Of a DNA stretch of 49,773 nucleotides, positions 24,290 to 30,793 are shown one piece after another (position 1 is the stretch's first letter; every line of letters begins with the position of its first letter). Origin of the DNA: a virus; IMG/VR virus record IMGVR_UViG_3300022540_000248, positions 1 through 49,773 of that record; one strand, given 5' to 3'. The notes under the pieces are model-generated. The model ran no database searches. It saw only the letters and a list, made by a program, of their open reading frames with translations, and was not told the DNA's origin. A program made the position numbers and the translations under genes.

Positions 24290-24787
24290 ATGAAATGTGC
24301 AAGAACTACTTGCGGTTATAACTTAAATTACAAATGTAAAAGTAGAAAGAAAAGCAAATGTTCTGATTGGATAGCGGTAGGTAGTGATTTGTATACTGAT
24401 AATAGTAAAGATTTTAATTATTACTTAAGAATGTATTCACTAGGTATAACAATATTGTTGATAGCATCGTTGATATTATCGTTTAATTACCGGAGCAAGT
24501 TAGAATCTTTGAAAATTAAAAACAATTTCTTGAAGAATGACATCGAGTGGTACCGGAAAGAAAATAAATCTCTTATATTAGACAAGCAATTATTATCACA
24601 GTCATTATATCTTGAAGAAGCCATTGATGAAGTTGTAGAAAATGGTGAAGTGATGTATCTGTATGGTGAAGAATTATTGAGTGAGATAGAAAAACTTGAA
24701 GGACTGTATAATGCAGTTAATGAAGCAGAAAAAGATATAAGTAAACTATACCAACGTACTGAAATGATTATGGAAAGGGAGGACTAG
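24290..24787 (+). CDS. Membrane protein with N-terminal Cys motif and coiled coil
   Basis: The 165-residue protein has CARTTCGYNLNYKCKSRKK SKC-type cysteines in the first 25 residues, probably a zinc knuckle. One membrane helix (about 46-66, YSLGITILLIASLILSF) and a long coiled coil to the end follow. Anchored coiled-coil proteins of this layout are seen as superinfection-exclusion or host-takeover factors, but no family is recognised. AGGAGG is well spaced before the ATG. Confidence 0.65.
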   Translation: MKCARTTCGYNLNYKCKSRKKSKCSDWIAVGSDLYTDNSKDFNYYLRMYSLGITILLIASLILSFNYRSKLESLKIKNNFLKNDIEWYRKENKSLILDKQLLSQSLYLEEAIDEVVENGEVMYLYGEELLSEIEKLEGLYNAVNEAEKDISKLYQRTEMIMERED

Positions 24788-24791
24788 TATC

Positions 24792-25136
24792 ATGGAGCAT
24801 ATCGAAATTGGTAACACAGGCGATCTAGTTGACGATGTAGATTTGAGATTTGAAAACAAGTGTATTAGATGTGATTATAATAAACAGAAAGGCACTATTT
24901 GTAGCTTAACAACTAAGTGGTGCTATATATCTATTAAAACTTGCATGTTAATCGGTGAAGTGAGATTGAAAGATGAATTCAAAGGTCCTGAGTCTGGATT
25001 ATATAAAGTCTTTAAAAAAAACGATGAAAGATATTTCATGCATAAGAAAAGTGAAGAACTTCTTAATTACAATCAGGAAACGTTAAATTTACTTACTAAA
25101 GTAGTAAAGAAAAAGAAGAAAAGTGAGGTGAAATGA
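24792..25136 (+). CDS. Cys-rich small protein
   Basis: The 114-residue protein has CIRCDYNKQKGTICSLTTKW and CYISIKTC in the first half, a likely zinc site. The second half is basic and helical, ending in a Lys-rich tail (VVKKKKKSEVK). It starts five bases after the previous stop and overlaps the next gene by four bases (ATGA). DNA or RNA binding is plausible from charge; function unassigned. Confidence 0.65.
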   Translation: MEHIEIGNTGDLVDDVDLRFENKCIRCDYNKQKGTICSLTTKWCYISIKTCMLIGEVRLKDEFKGPESGLYKVFKKNDERYFMHKKSEELLNYNQETLNLLTKVVKKKKKSEVK

Positions 25137-25612
25137 TGATTAGACGAGTTAAAGAAACAGGTAAAATTTATGAAGTATACAGAACGTACAATAATGTAGC
25201 AGTTGCACAAAGCGAATTGAATGAACCTTATGTAAGATTCAATAAAGACGTTTTCTTTGATTTTTCTGAAGAAGTTACTAATGAGAATGTTAGAACGGGT
25301 GAATGGTGTGAATTTGTAAAAGGGTATTATGATACAAAAGATTATCATGAAATTGGTGAAAAGATATTCGTACATGAAATAGACAATAAAAGAGGCGCTT
25401 GGGAAGTACCTAATTATTCGATAAATGGTTTTCCGATAGAATATTTAAAGCCATGCTTATCACCAATAACAAATGCAATTGAAAATGATGTATCAGAACT
25501 ACTATTTGAAGAAGAACTGGACAACTGGACTTGCATATTTTCTTTAATAGCAGCTCAGACTAAAGAAATAAAAGAACTAAAAACTATAATTATAAAATTA
25601 GGAGGAAAATAA
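25133..25612 (+). CDS. Accessory protein sharing a GEW...PC domain with 37098-38393
   Basis: This 159-residue protein has VRTGEWCEF in the middle and EYLKPCLSP about 50 residues later. The same pair (GEWYYF ... FGPCLPP, then YFKPCLPP) occurs twice in the long protein at 37098. The module therefore exists in three copies in this genome. The first 50 residues contain an SH3-like strand set (VKETGKIYEVYRTYNNV). No known function. ATG 25133 overlaps the preceding stop. Confidence 0.65.
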   Translation: MMIRRVKETGKIYEVYRTYNNVAVAQSELNEPYVRFNKDVFFDFSEEVTNENVRTGEWCEFVKGYYDTKDYHEIGEKIFVHEIDNKRGAWEVPNYSINGFPIEYLKPCLSPITNAIENDVSELLFEEELDNWTCIFSLIAAQTKEIKELKTIIIKLGGK

Positions 25613-25613
25613 A

Positions 25614-25817
25614 ATGGCTGTAAAATTAGCAAACGAAGTGGTTTTGAAAACTGAGCACGAAGTGATCAGAGAAGGTGACTTAATCAGACTAATACATAAG
25701 GATGGTAGACCAATCAGCGGTAAGCTGAAAGAAATAAAAGGTCAGATGATTTATGTAGGCGACGAAGTTATGTATCTACACCAAGTAGAAGAAATGTATA
25801 TTAGTGAAGTTAATTAG
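25614..25817 (+). CDS. Small SH3-like barrel protein
   Basis: The 67-residue protein is mostly beta: VIREGDLIRLIHKDGRP then GKLKEIKGQMIYVGDEVMYL. This resembles a KOW/SH3-like or Hfq-size barrel that could bind nucleic acid or protein. Codon use and AGGAGGAAA ribosome site are good. No family is assigned. Confidence 0.65.
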   Translation: MAVKLANEVVLKTEHEVIREGDLIRLIHKDGRPISGKLKEIKGQMIYVGDEVMYLHQVEEMYISEVN

Positions 25818-25827
25818 AGGTTAATGA

Positions 25828-25926
25828 ATGAAAGATGAAACTTATGAAGAAGAAAAGGCTAGAGTGTTAAAAGAAACTGCATTGATGTTGTACGGTGATG
25901 ATAAGGAGGAAAATGAAAGTGAATAA
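25828..25926 (+). CDS. Very short acidic protein before SSB
   Basis: The 32-residue acidic peptide has a GAGG ribosome site and overlaps the SSB start by eight bases, so its translation may help open the SSB start. Half of the residues are charged. It could be only a leader peptide for SSB. Confidence 0.5.
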   Translation: MKDETYEEEKARVLKETALMLYGDDKEENESE

Positions 25927-26395
25927 AGTTATATTGACTGGTAGATTGGTAGCAAATCCTGAGTTGAAATTTTTAGCAGGAGCAGGAACTGCAGTATCTA
26001 GTTTTACTATAGCGGTAGAAAAAGGACTATCTAAAGCTAAAAAAGAAGAATTCAAGAAATTAGGAAAAGCAACAGCAGACTTTCCAAGAGTTAAAGTGTT
26101 CGGAAAGACAGCGGAAGCAGTAGCGAATTACACAGAAAAAGGTAAAATGGTTCTTGTAGAAGGATCGATACAAACAGGCAGTTATGAAAAACAAGATGGA
26201 ACAAAAGTTTATACAACTGATGTATTAGCGCAACATGTAGAATTTCTGGAATGGAAAGATAATAATAATTCAGGCGGTAATAGCTTTAATCAGGACCAAG
26301 TACAAACTAATTTCAATCAAACTCAGAATCAAAACGGATATAGTCCTGATGGGTTCCAAGCAATTGAAGATGATGATGATATACCTTTTAATTAA
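25919..26395 (+). CDS. ssb: Single-stranded DNA-binding protein
   Basis: The 158-residue protein matches bacterial-type SSB: NKVILTGRLVANPELKF at the start, FPRVKVFGKTAEAVANY, KGKMVLVEGSIQTGSYE and the acidic tip DDDDIPFN. It coats ssDNA in replication and recombination and recruits partners through its tip. GTG 25919 is the likely start, eight bases after AAGGAGG; the ATG at 25913 is too close. It stands apart from the replication operon, inside accessory genes, as the last gene before a new promoter. Confidence 0.95.
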   Translation: MNKVILTGRLVANPELKFLAGAGTAVSSFTIAVEKGLSKAKKEEFKKLGKATADFPRVKVFGKTAEAVANYTEKGKMVLVEGSIQTGSYEKQDGTKVYTTDVLAQHVEFLEWKDNNNSGGNSFNQDQVQTNFNQTQNQNGYSPDGFQAIEDDDDIPFN

Positions 26396-26400
26396 CCCTA

Positions 26401-26429
26401 TTGACTATGACTGATTAGTGTACTATTAT
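26401..26429 (+). promoter_or_regulatory. Promoter TTGACT-17-TATTAT
   Basis: TTGACT (26401-26406) and TATTAT (26424-26429) are 17 bases apart, starting five bases after the SSB stop. It drives a single-gene unit closed by the terminator at 27063. Confidence 0.7.
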
Positions 26430-26468
26430 GATGATAACGGTATATTAATTGTCGATAGGGAGGTTAAC

Positions 26469-27056
26469 ATGGGACACTCGCATGGAATGAAATGGAACGA
26501 AGAAATGATTAAAGAAATGATTTTAAAAGTTGTAGAAGTTTACGGAAGAATGCCAAGTAATAACGAGTTAAAAAAATATTACAATAGTACAGCATTGGGA
26601 AATAAAATATCTAAAACAGGTGGATTTTACCACTGGGCCGAAAAGCTTGGATTGGTAGTGAAAGAATCTGAAACATCAAAAGGAATTAAATATGAAGGTG
26701 TAGTTGCTGAAATATTAGAAAACTTAGGCTTTGATGTTGAAAAAACTAGCACTAAAGCACCATATGATTTGATAGTTGATGGAATAGTTAGGATAGATGT
26801 AAAAGTTGCAACTAAGTATTTAACAGATGAATATGAAGTGAATTCATTTGGAATAAATAAAAAATATCCTAGCTCAGACATTTATATATGTGTAGCACTT
26901 GATGAAAATAGCGAAATAGAACGAATAATAGTGTTACCATCTGTAAACGTAAAAAGAAGTTCAACTATTTCGATAGGAAAAAAAAGCAAATACAACAGAT
27001 ATATAAATAATTATGGATTGATAAATAAATTCAAGAAATTTTATTTAGAATTCTAA
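26469..27056 (+). CDS. PD-(D/E)XK-type endonuclease-like protein in its own transcription unit
   Basis: The 195-residue protein has an N-terminal helical segment with EMIKEMILKVVEVYGRMPSN and GFYHWAEKLGL, a pattern found in homing-type and Holliday-type DNA-binding proteins. A nuclease core follows: YEGVVAEILENLGFDV, APYDLIVDG (Asp) and RIDVKVA (D-x-K). A group I-type or very-short-patch-like nuclease is possible. ATG 26469 follows GGGAGG. With its own promoter and terminator it behaves as an inserted gene, perhaps a free-standing homing endonuclease or an exclusion nuclease. Confidence 0.7.
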   Translation: MGHSHGMKWNEEMIKEMILKVVEVYGRMPSNNELKKYYNSTALGNKISKTGGFYHWAEKLGLVVKESETSKGIKYEGVVAEILENLGFDVEKTSTKAPYDLIVDGIVRIDVKVATKYLTDEYEVNSFGINKKYPSSDIYICVALDENSEIERIIVLPSVNVKRSSTISIGKKSKYNRYINNYGLINKFKKFYLEF

Positions 27057-27062
27057 CAACAT

Positions 27063-27088
27063 GCCGGACTTAAAACTCCGGCTTTTAA
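27063..27088 (+). terminator. Rho-independent terminator
   Basis: GCCGGA pairs with TCCGGC over an 8-base loop, followed by TTTTAATTT. It closes the nuclease-like unit. Confidence 0.8.
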
Positions 27089-27110
27089 TTTAAACCGAAA
27101 GGATGATTAG

Positions 27111-27203
27111 ATGCATGAACACGACTAGTTAATCTTCTTAATAAATATACCTATAGGATTCGGATTGACGTATTTTATATGTTGGATGGATGAGGTGATA
27201 TGA
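27111..27203 (+). pseudogene. Small membrane-peptide gene with in-frame amber codon
   Basis: ATG 27111 stands six bases after AAAGGATG. The frame reads MHEHD, then TAG (27126-27128), then LIFLINIPIGFGLTYFICW and MDEVI to a TGA at 27201. Without the amber it would be a 30-residue single-span membrane peptide that fits directly against the next gene. TAG is a normal stop elsewhere in this genome. Either a recent nonsense mutation or amber read-through is possible. Confidence 0.5.
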
Positions 27204-27397
27204 TGACATTAGAAAATTTAAGTGATGGAAAAAGTGATGGTTTTGCTCTGTTTTATTTAAAAGATGGTAAATTAAATTCAGTTATGTTGACAGAAGATCA
27301 GGTAACAGCATTGGATTTAATGTTAAAAGTAGTATTCGGTGAAGAGAAAGCAACCATTGTTAATTGTGATGAATCTGTTATTAGAAACATGATATAG
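27203..27397 (+). CDS. Hypothetical small protein
   Basis: The 64-residue protein has a beta-rich first half (GFALFYLKDGKLNSVML) and a helical second half (EDQVTALDLMLKVVFGEE). ATG 27203 is preferred to ATG 27200 because GAGG lies seven bases before it. No family is recognised. Its stop codon overlaps the ribosome site of the following AUC-start gene. Confidence 0.65.
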   Translation: MTLENLSDGKSDGFALFYLKDGKLNSVMLTEDQVTALDLMLKVVFGEEKATIVNCDESVIRNMI

Positions 27398-27408
27398 GAG
27401 TTGATCAT

Positions 27409-27540
27409 ATCAAAAGACTTGCAGCAAAACTAATTGTAATCGTGCTAATAACAACTGGAGTATTCATTCAAGAATGCATTGAAACGCCAATAGGATATGA
27501 AATTGTAGTTAAGTTGAATAAGAAAAGAGGTGTCAGATGA
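27409..27540 (+). CDS. Small membrane protein with apparent AUC start
   Basis: The 43-residue protein has an N-terminal Lys-Arg pair and one hydrophobic helix (LAAKLIVIVLITTGVFI), then a short hydrophilic end; a Cys at about residue 24 could be a lipid site. The open frame contains no ATG, GTG or TTG before or near the helix. The ribosome site GGAG (27397-27400) is eight bases before ATC 27409, and the stop overlaps the next gene as ATGA, so the gene is well placed in the operon. Initiation at AUC is therefore inferred. Confidence 0.6.
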   Translation: MKRLAAKLIVIVLITTGVFIQECIETPIGYEIVVKLNKKRGVR

Positions 27541-27743
27541 ATATACGATTTGCGGAAGAACAAGAGCAATTGAAAGAAGATGGCGATAAATTGAAGATTG
27601 ATAAGAACTGCTACAATTGTAAAGATCAAGCGTTGAATAGAGACGATAGAAAAGTTTGTAAAATACAAGTTGAGATTGCTGTAATTACTAAGTTTAGAAC
27701 TCCGTTATCAGAAATGTGCTGCAGTTTACACGAAAGGAAATAA
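27537..27743 (+). CDS. Small Cys-motif (zinc-type) protein
   Basis: The 68-residue protein carries NCYNCKDQALNRDDRKVCKI and, further on, EMCCSLHERK. The same order of Cys-x-x-Cys, Cys, Cys-Cys-x-Leu-His appears in the protein at 28418-28759. A metal-binding fold is likely. ATG 27537 overlaps the preceding stop. Function unknown. Confidence 0.7.
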   Translation: MNIRFAEEQEQLKEDGDKLKIDKNCYNCKDQALNRDDRKVCKIQVEIAVITKFRTPLSEMCCSLHERK

Positions 27744-27747
27744 TGAT

Positions 27748-28020
27748 ATGAGAATGAACGAATTGAAATTAGTAGAAGTGGAATTCATTCCTGATAAAAT
27801 AGAATTAGGAAATATATATGTATCTGAAGAATACAATGTGAGCAAGCATCTTTGTCCTTGTGGATGTGGTAATGAAGTTGTTCTGACATTAATAAAAAGC
27901 ATAGGATGGACACATAAAATCGAAGAAGGAAGATTTACGTGTTCACCATCGGTAGGAAGCTATAATCTAGCTTGTAAGTCACATTACTATATTAGGAATA
28001 ACAAAGTTCTTTGGCTGTAA
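27748..28020 (+). CDS. DUF6527-like zinc-binding protein
   Basis: The 90-residue protein fits DUF6527: FIPDKIELGNIYVSEEY, then HLCPCGCGNEVVLTL, and SPSVGSYNLACKSHYYIRN. The Cys/His set (CPCGCG, C-x-SHY) probably binds zinc. In bacteria DUF6527 proteins are often next to ubiquitin-like E1/E2-type genes; no such partner is present here, so it may act alone or against a host system. Start and ribosome site are ordinary. Confidence 0.75.
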   Translation: MRMNELKLVEVEFIPDKIELGNIYVSEEYNVSKHLCPCGCGNEVVLTLIKSIGWTHKIEEGRFTCSPSVGSYNLACKSHYYIRNNKVLWL

Positions 28021-28033
28021 AGGAGATGGAATA

Positions 28034-28372
28034 ATGAATACATGGTTAGAAAAGTTAAACAAGTTAGTTGAAGGAAATCCTGGTGCACAAGTAATTCATA
28101 TGGTATCTGAAGAAGCTAATAATGGTGAATATAGTCGTATGTCATGTGATGAAATCAGTGTTAGATTAACGCAATATATCATTTTAAATGAAAATGATAT
28201 GATTGAAGATGAAGAAGATGTCAAAGAAAACTTGGCTAATAAGATATGCTCTGATATTCCTGAAGCTAAAGAATGGTCAGATGAAAATCTAGACATAGAA
28301 GTTGATAGAAGATACGAAGAATTTATAAAAAACAATCCTTGGACAAAGGTTATATACATTAATGTTGGATAA
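28034..28372 (+). CDS. Hypothetical acidic protein
   Basis: The 112-residue protein is acidic and mostly helical with no Cys or membrane segment (LIDEED-type clusters such as MIEDEEDVKENLAN). Strong acidity in small early phage proteins can reflect DNA mimicry or inhibitor roles, but nothing specific is visible. AAGGAGATGG stands before the ATG. Confidence 0.65.
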   Translation: MNTWLEKLNKLVEGNPGAQVIHMVSEEANNGEYSRMSCDEISVRLTQYIILNENDMIEDEEDVKENLANKICSDIPEAKEWSDENLDIEVDRRYEEFIKNNPWTKVIYINVG

Positions 28373-28388
28373 GCAAACTGGTTTTAAT

Positions 28389-28404
28389 ATTGCCGAAAGG
28401 CAAT
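28389..28404 (+). promoter_or_regulatory. Small GAAA-loop hairpin just before a ribosome site
   Basis: ATTGCC and GGCAAT pair around a GAAA tetraloop, two bases before GGGAGG. It may stabilise the mRNA or mark a processing end. Similar small A-loop hairpins occur at 29824 and 30483. Confidence 0.5.
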
Positions 28405-28417
28405 GGGAGGTAAATAG

Positions 28418-28759
28418 ATGAAAACAACTTACCAAGAATCAAGAGAACACATAAGTAAATCACCTGGTAATTATGCAATATATAATCATAATGCATATGG
28501 CCATGATATAAACGGTGAATTGATGGTAAAGACAGAGCAGGGTGAATGGATACTATTCGAACCAACAGAAGCAATGATCAATGGAAATTGGTATTTTAAC
28601 GAAAAAGATTATGAAAGATCTGAAAAGGATTGTAGCAATTGTAAATACGAAAAAGGTAGATTTCATCAATGTGAAATAAAAATAAAAGCCATGGAATATA
28701 TCAGCCTAGAAGAAAAAGTAAAATTCTGTTGTAATTTGCATGGATATAAGGAGGAATAA
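28418..28759 (+). CDS. Cys-motif (zinc-type) protein related to 27537-27743
   Basis: The 113-residue protein has a beta-rich N-terminal domain (GNYAIYNHNAYGHD, EWILFEPTEAMI) and a C-terminal Cys region: DCSNCKYEKGRFHQCEI then KFCCNLHG. The Cys region repeats the layout of the smaller protein at 27537, suggesting duplication of a metal-binding module. Function unknown. GGGAGG precedes the ATG. Confidence 0.7.
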   Translation: MKTTYQESREHISKSPGNYAIYNHNAYGHDINGELMVKTEQGEWILFEPTEAMINGNWYFNEKDYERSEKDCSNCKYEKGRFHQCEIKIKAMEYISLEEKVKFCCNLHGYKEE

Positions 28760-28761
28760 TA

Positions 28762-29421
28762 ATGGTATTTGGAGATATAATAAGGCTTAAAGATCATTTA
28801 AAAAACTACAAAGAAAAAGAAATACTTAGCAAGCTAGGTAGATTTGATTCAAAAACTTCAAAGCTGTTGAAAAATCTAGAGTTCCTTTGTATAGAGATTG
28901 ATGAAGATACCTGTATAGCAAGAAGAATTAATGGACCGCTTCTAAATGATTACGATCAATTTTATTTACCAATAGAGGTTATGGAAGTGGTAGAAGATAA
29001 AAAGCAGTATACCAGGCTAGAACTACAAGCACATAAAGATGATTCGTATGAAAAAGGCATTGAAAGAGGCATCGAGGAAGAAAAGAAATTCAGAGAAGAC
29101 ATAGTTAAAGAATCGAGAGAAGAAGCGTTTGAAAACGGAAAAGTGATTGGCCATGAATCAGGATACAAAGAGGGTGTTGAAGAAACGGAAAAGAAAGTTA
29201 ATGACGAAGAATATCAACGTGGATATGAAGTGTGTTCTAAAATAAACAAATTAGAACCTGAAGAACCAAAGAGCTATCTAGAATCAGGACCTAGATACCA
29301 TGAAAACTACCCACATGAATTCCTCAAGAATATGACGAAAGTCATGGAAGAATATGGACTGATACTATCCTATTACAATGATAAGGATGAAGATGTGATC
29401 AAGATTGAGTGTATAAAATAG
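28762..29421 (+). CDS. Hypothetical coiled-coil protein
   Basis: The 219-residue protein has a globular N-terminal part (about 1-85; YopX/SH3-like strands such as CIARRINGPLLNDYDQFY), a charged coiled coil with repeats YEKGIERGIEEEKKF and GYKEGVEETEK (about 95-155), and a C-terminal domain. Such YxxGxxxG repeats occur in phage proteins of unknown role. It overlaps nothing and has AAGGAGG upstream. Confidence 0.65.
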   Translation: MVFGDIIRLKDHLKNYKEKEILSKLGRFDSKTSKLLKNLEFLCIEIDEDTCIARRINGPLLNDYDQFYLPIEVMEVVEDKKQYTRLELQAHKDDSYEKGIERGIEEEKKFREDIVKESREEAFENGKVIGHESGYKEGVEETEKKVNDEEYQRGYEVCSKINKLEPEEPKSYLESGPRYHENYPHEFLKNMTKVMEEYGLILSYYNDKDEDVIKIECIK

Positions 29422-29437
29422 AAATGGAGTGATAGGT

Positions 29438-29821
29438 ATGTTTGCAGAATTAATAAACAAAACAATATTAGAAGTTAAAATGCCTGATGATGAAACTTTA
29501 ATATTTCAAACAGACGAAGGTAAATTCGTTTATGAGGCATACGGAGATTGATGTTCTGAAAGTTGGATAGAACACATATTCAACTTAGATAGCATCGTGA
29601 ATGCTAAAATTAATAAGATTAATGAAACATCAGAAACTAGAGATGGCACTAGACAAGAAGTAGACGAAGTAGACTTCATAACCTTCGTAACTGATAAAGG
29701 TTATTTCGACATAGAATTCAGGAATAGTAGTAATGGTTATTATGGTGGGAGCATGGACTTGAACAAAGATGCTTCGGATGATTTTGTAATAGTGGAAGAC
29801 TTGATGATAGAAATGCATTAA
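29438..29821 (+). CDS. DUF7448-like protein with in-frame UGA at a conserved Cys position
   Basis: Read through the TGA at 29549-29551, the frame gives 127 residues. It begins FAELINKTILEVKM, continues GKFVYEAYGD-[UGA]-CSESWIEH, and ends with TDKGYFDIEFRNSSNGYYGG. As I recall it, the DUF7448 family has GDCCSESW at this point, so UGA replaces the first Cys of the pair. No other lesion is seen in about 90 codons downstream, and an independent restart at GTG 29597 has no ribosome site. A 6-bp stem-loop lies right after the UGA (29552-29557 with 29569-29574). Options are selenocysteine, read-through, or a fresh nonsense mutation. Confidence 0.7.
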
Positions 29822-29823
29822 AC

Positions 29824-29836
29824 ATCGCAAAGCGAT
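29824..29836 (+). promoter_or_regulatory. Small hairpin between accessory genes
   Basis: ATCGC pairs with GCGAT over AAA, directly after the DUF7448 gene. No T run follows, so it is more likely an mRNA end-protection or processing element than a terminator. Confidence 0.4.
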
Positions 29837-29873
29837 AGAAAGATAATAATGTGATAGGAAGGTGGAATAGAAC

Positions 29874-30062
29874 ATGAATGAAGTAGTTAAACACGTATTA
29901 GAAAAAGCATTGGAACAATTAGAACATGATGAATATGTACTTAGCTTGGATATAGAAGCAGAAAGACAGATGTTATCAGAAAAAGAAGAAATGTTAAAAA
30001 AGCGTAAGCATGAAATAAAAATTATTAAACTAGAATTGATAATGGAGGATGAAAAAGCATGA
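29874..30062 (+). CDS. Small coiled-coil protein
   Basis: The 62-residue protein is a continuous charged helix (EKALEQLEHDEYVLSLDIEA, MLSEKEEMLKKRKHE) likely to form a coiled coil. GAAGGTGG stands before the ATG. Its stop overlaps the YopX start (ATGA). It may pair with YopX or act as a small antagonist; no family assigned. Confidence 0.7.
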   Translation: MNEVVKHVLEKALEQLEHDEYVLSLDIEAERQMLSEKEEMLKKRKHEIKIIKLELIMEDEKA

Positions 30063-30460
30063 AAAATAATTACAGAGCTTGGAATGTAGAAGAATGTATT
30101 ATGCATGATGTAGCATTCCCGGCATGGAATGGAGCAACAGAAGTGTGGCAAGACAATAAACCTCAGACTAAAGTTCAGTATTTGAGTCAGCACGGACCTG
30201 AAGATCAAGGTATATTGATGCAGAAAACAGCAGTAGCAGACATGAAAGGCATTGAGATTACTGAAGGAGATGTAGTTGAAGATTGTGAGGGAAATCAAGG
30301 CTACGTTAAGTACAAAGATGGAAGATTTATATTAGATGGGTGTTTAGAAATGGGTGATAATGAAGATTTGGATATGGCGGTAGAATATCATGAATTATTC
30401 ATAGTTGGTCATATATTTGATGAAACATACAAATCATTCGGATGGGAACTAAACAATTAA
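30059..30460 (+). CDS. YopX-family protein (second copy)
   Basis: The 133-residue protein shows the YopX core: ILMQKTAVADMKGIEITEGDV, then KYKDGRFILDG, and ELFIVGHIFDETYKS at the end. It is diverged from the copy at 22158, so it was probably acquired separately and not by recent duplication. It is the last gene of the accessory block. Function of the family is unknown. Confidence 0.85.
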   Translation: MKNNYRAWNVEECIMHDVAFPAWNGATEVWQDNKPQTKVQYLSQHGPEDQGILMQKTAVADMKGIEITEGDVVEDCEGNQGYVKYKDGRFILDGCLEMGDNEDLDMAVEYHELFIVGHIFDETYKSFGWELNN

Positions 30461-30503
30461 ACTAGAAACAAATTGGTTTACCATGCGAAGCATAGAAAGA
30501 GTA

Positions 30504-30512
30504 TGATATAAT
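30504..30512 (+). promoter_or_regulatory. Extended -10 promoter TGATATAAT
   Basis: It is identical to the elements at 103 and 8805, with no obvious -35. Transcription would begin near 30519 and pass the AAGGAGG at 30537. This marks the start of the late region. Confidence 0.6.
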
Positions 30513-30545
30513 AACCTAACAGCACATAACACTAACAAGGAGGTA

Positions 30546-30767
30546 ACGAAACCATATGAGTATACAAAGGCAGATGTACTTAGGTTTTGTTTATATAATG
30601 ATTTACACAATTACATTGATACGGAGCTCGCAAGAACTATCATGGAATGTTTTCTCGAAGAGCTCAAATACTCTAGAATCTTTAAACCTCTGCAAAGTCA
30701 AGAGAGTATTCGTATCAGGCTACGTGTGATCTTGTATAGACTGCCTATAATTAAACAAGGCATATAG
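30546..30767 (+). CDS. Short helical protein with no standard start codon
   Basis: Between a promoter and a terminator, the frame ending at TAG 30765 reads as a natural polar/helical protein: KPYEYTKADVLRFCLYND, ELARTIMECFLEELKY, RLRVILYRLPIIK. It has no ATG/GTG/TTG at its front. ACG 30546 lies only two bases after GGAGG. The ATG at 30556 is in another frame and yields a 57-residue peptide with poor coding character. Size and place just before the terminase suggest a late-transcription activator (ArpU/RinA-like role), which is speculation. Non-AUG start, frameshift or sequence error are all open. Confidence 0.5.
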   Translation, partial: TKPYEYTKADVLRFCLYNDLHNYIDTELARTIMECFLEELKYSRIFKPLQSQESIRIRLRVILYRLPIIKQGI

Positions 30768-30793
30768 TATCTTAAAACTTAAAACACACACAT

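Noticed and set aside
29549-29551. General recoding of UGA (as Trp, Mollicutes-like code)
   Set aside because: Several confident genes end in TGA (for example 3406-3408, 8157-8159, 25134-25136), Trp is encoded by TGG, and the aligned residue would be Cys.
29552-29574. Firm call of a bacterial SECIS element
   Set aside because: The 6-bp stem is present, but the loop lies closer to the UGA than in known bacterial SECIS elements, and I cannot run a model. Left as a hypothesis in the UGA finding.
29630-30298. 222-residue minus-strand frame
   Set aside because: It runs opposite three plus-strand genes (DUF7448-like, coiled-coil, YopX). Its Ser/Phe/Cys-rich composition is that of a shadow frame.
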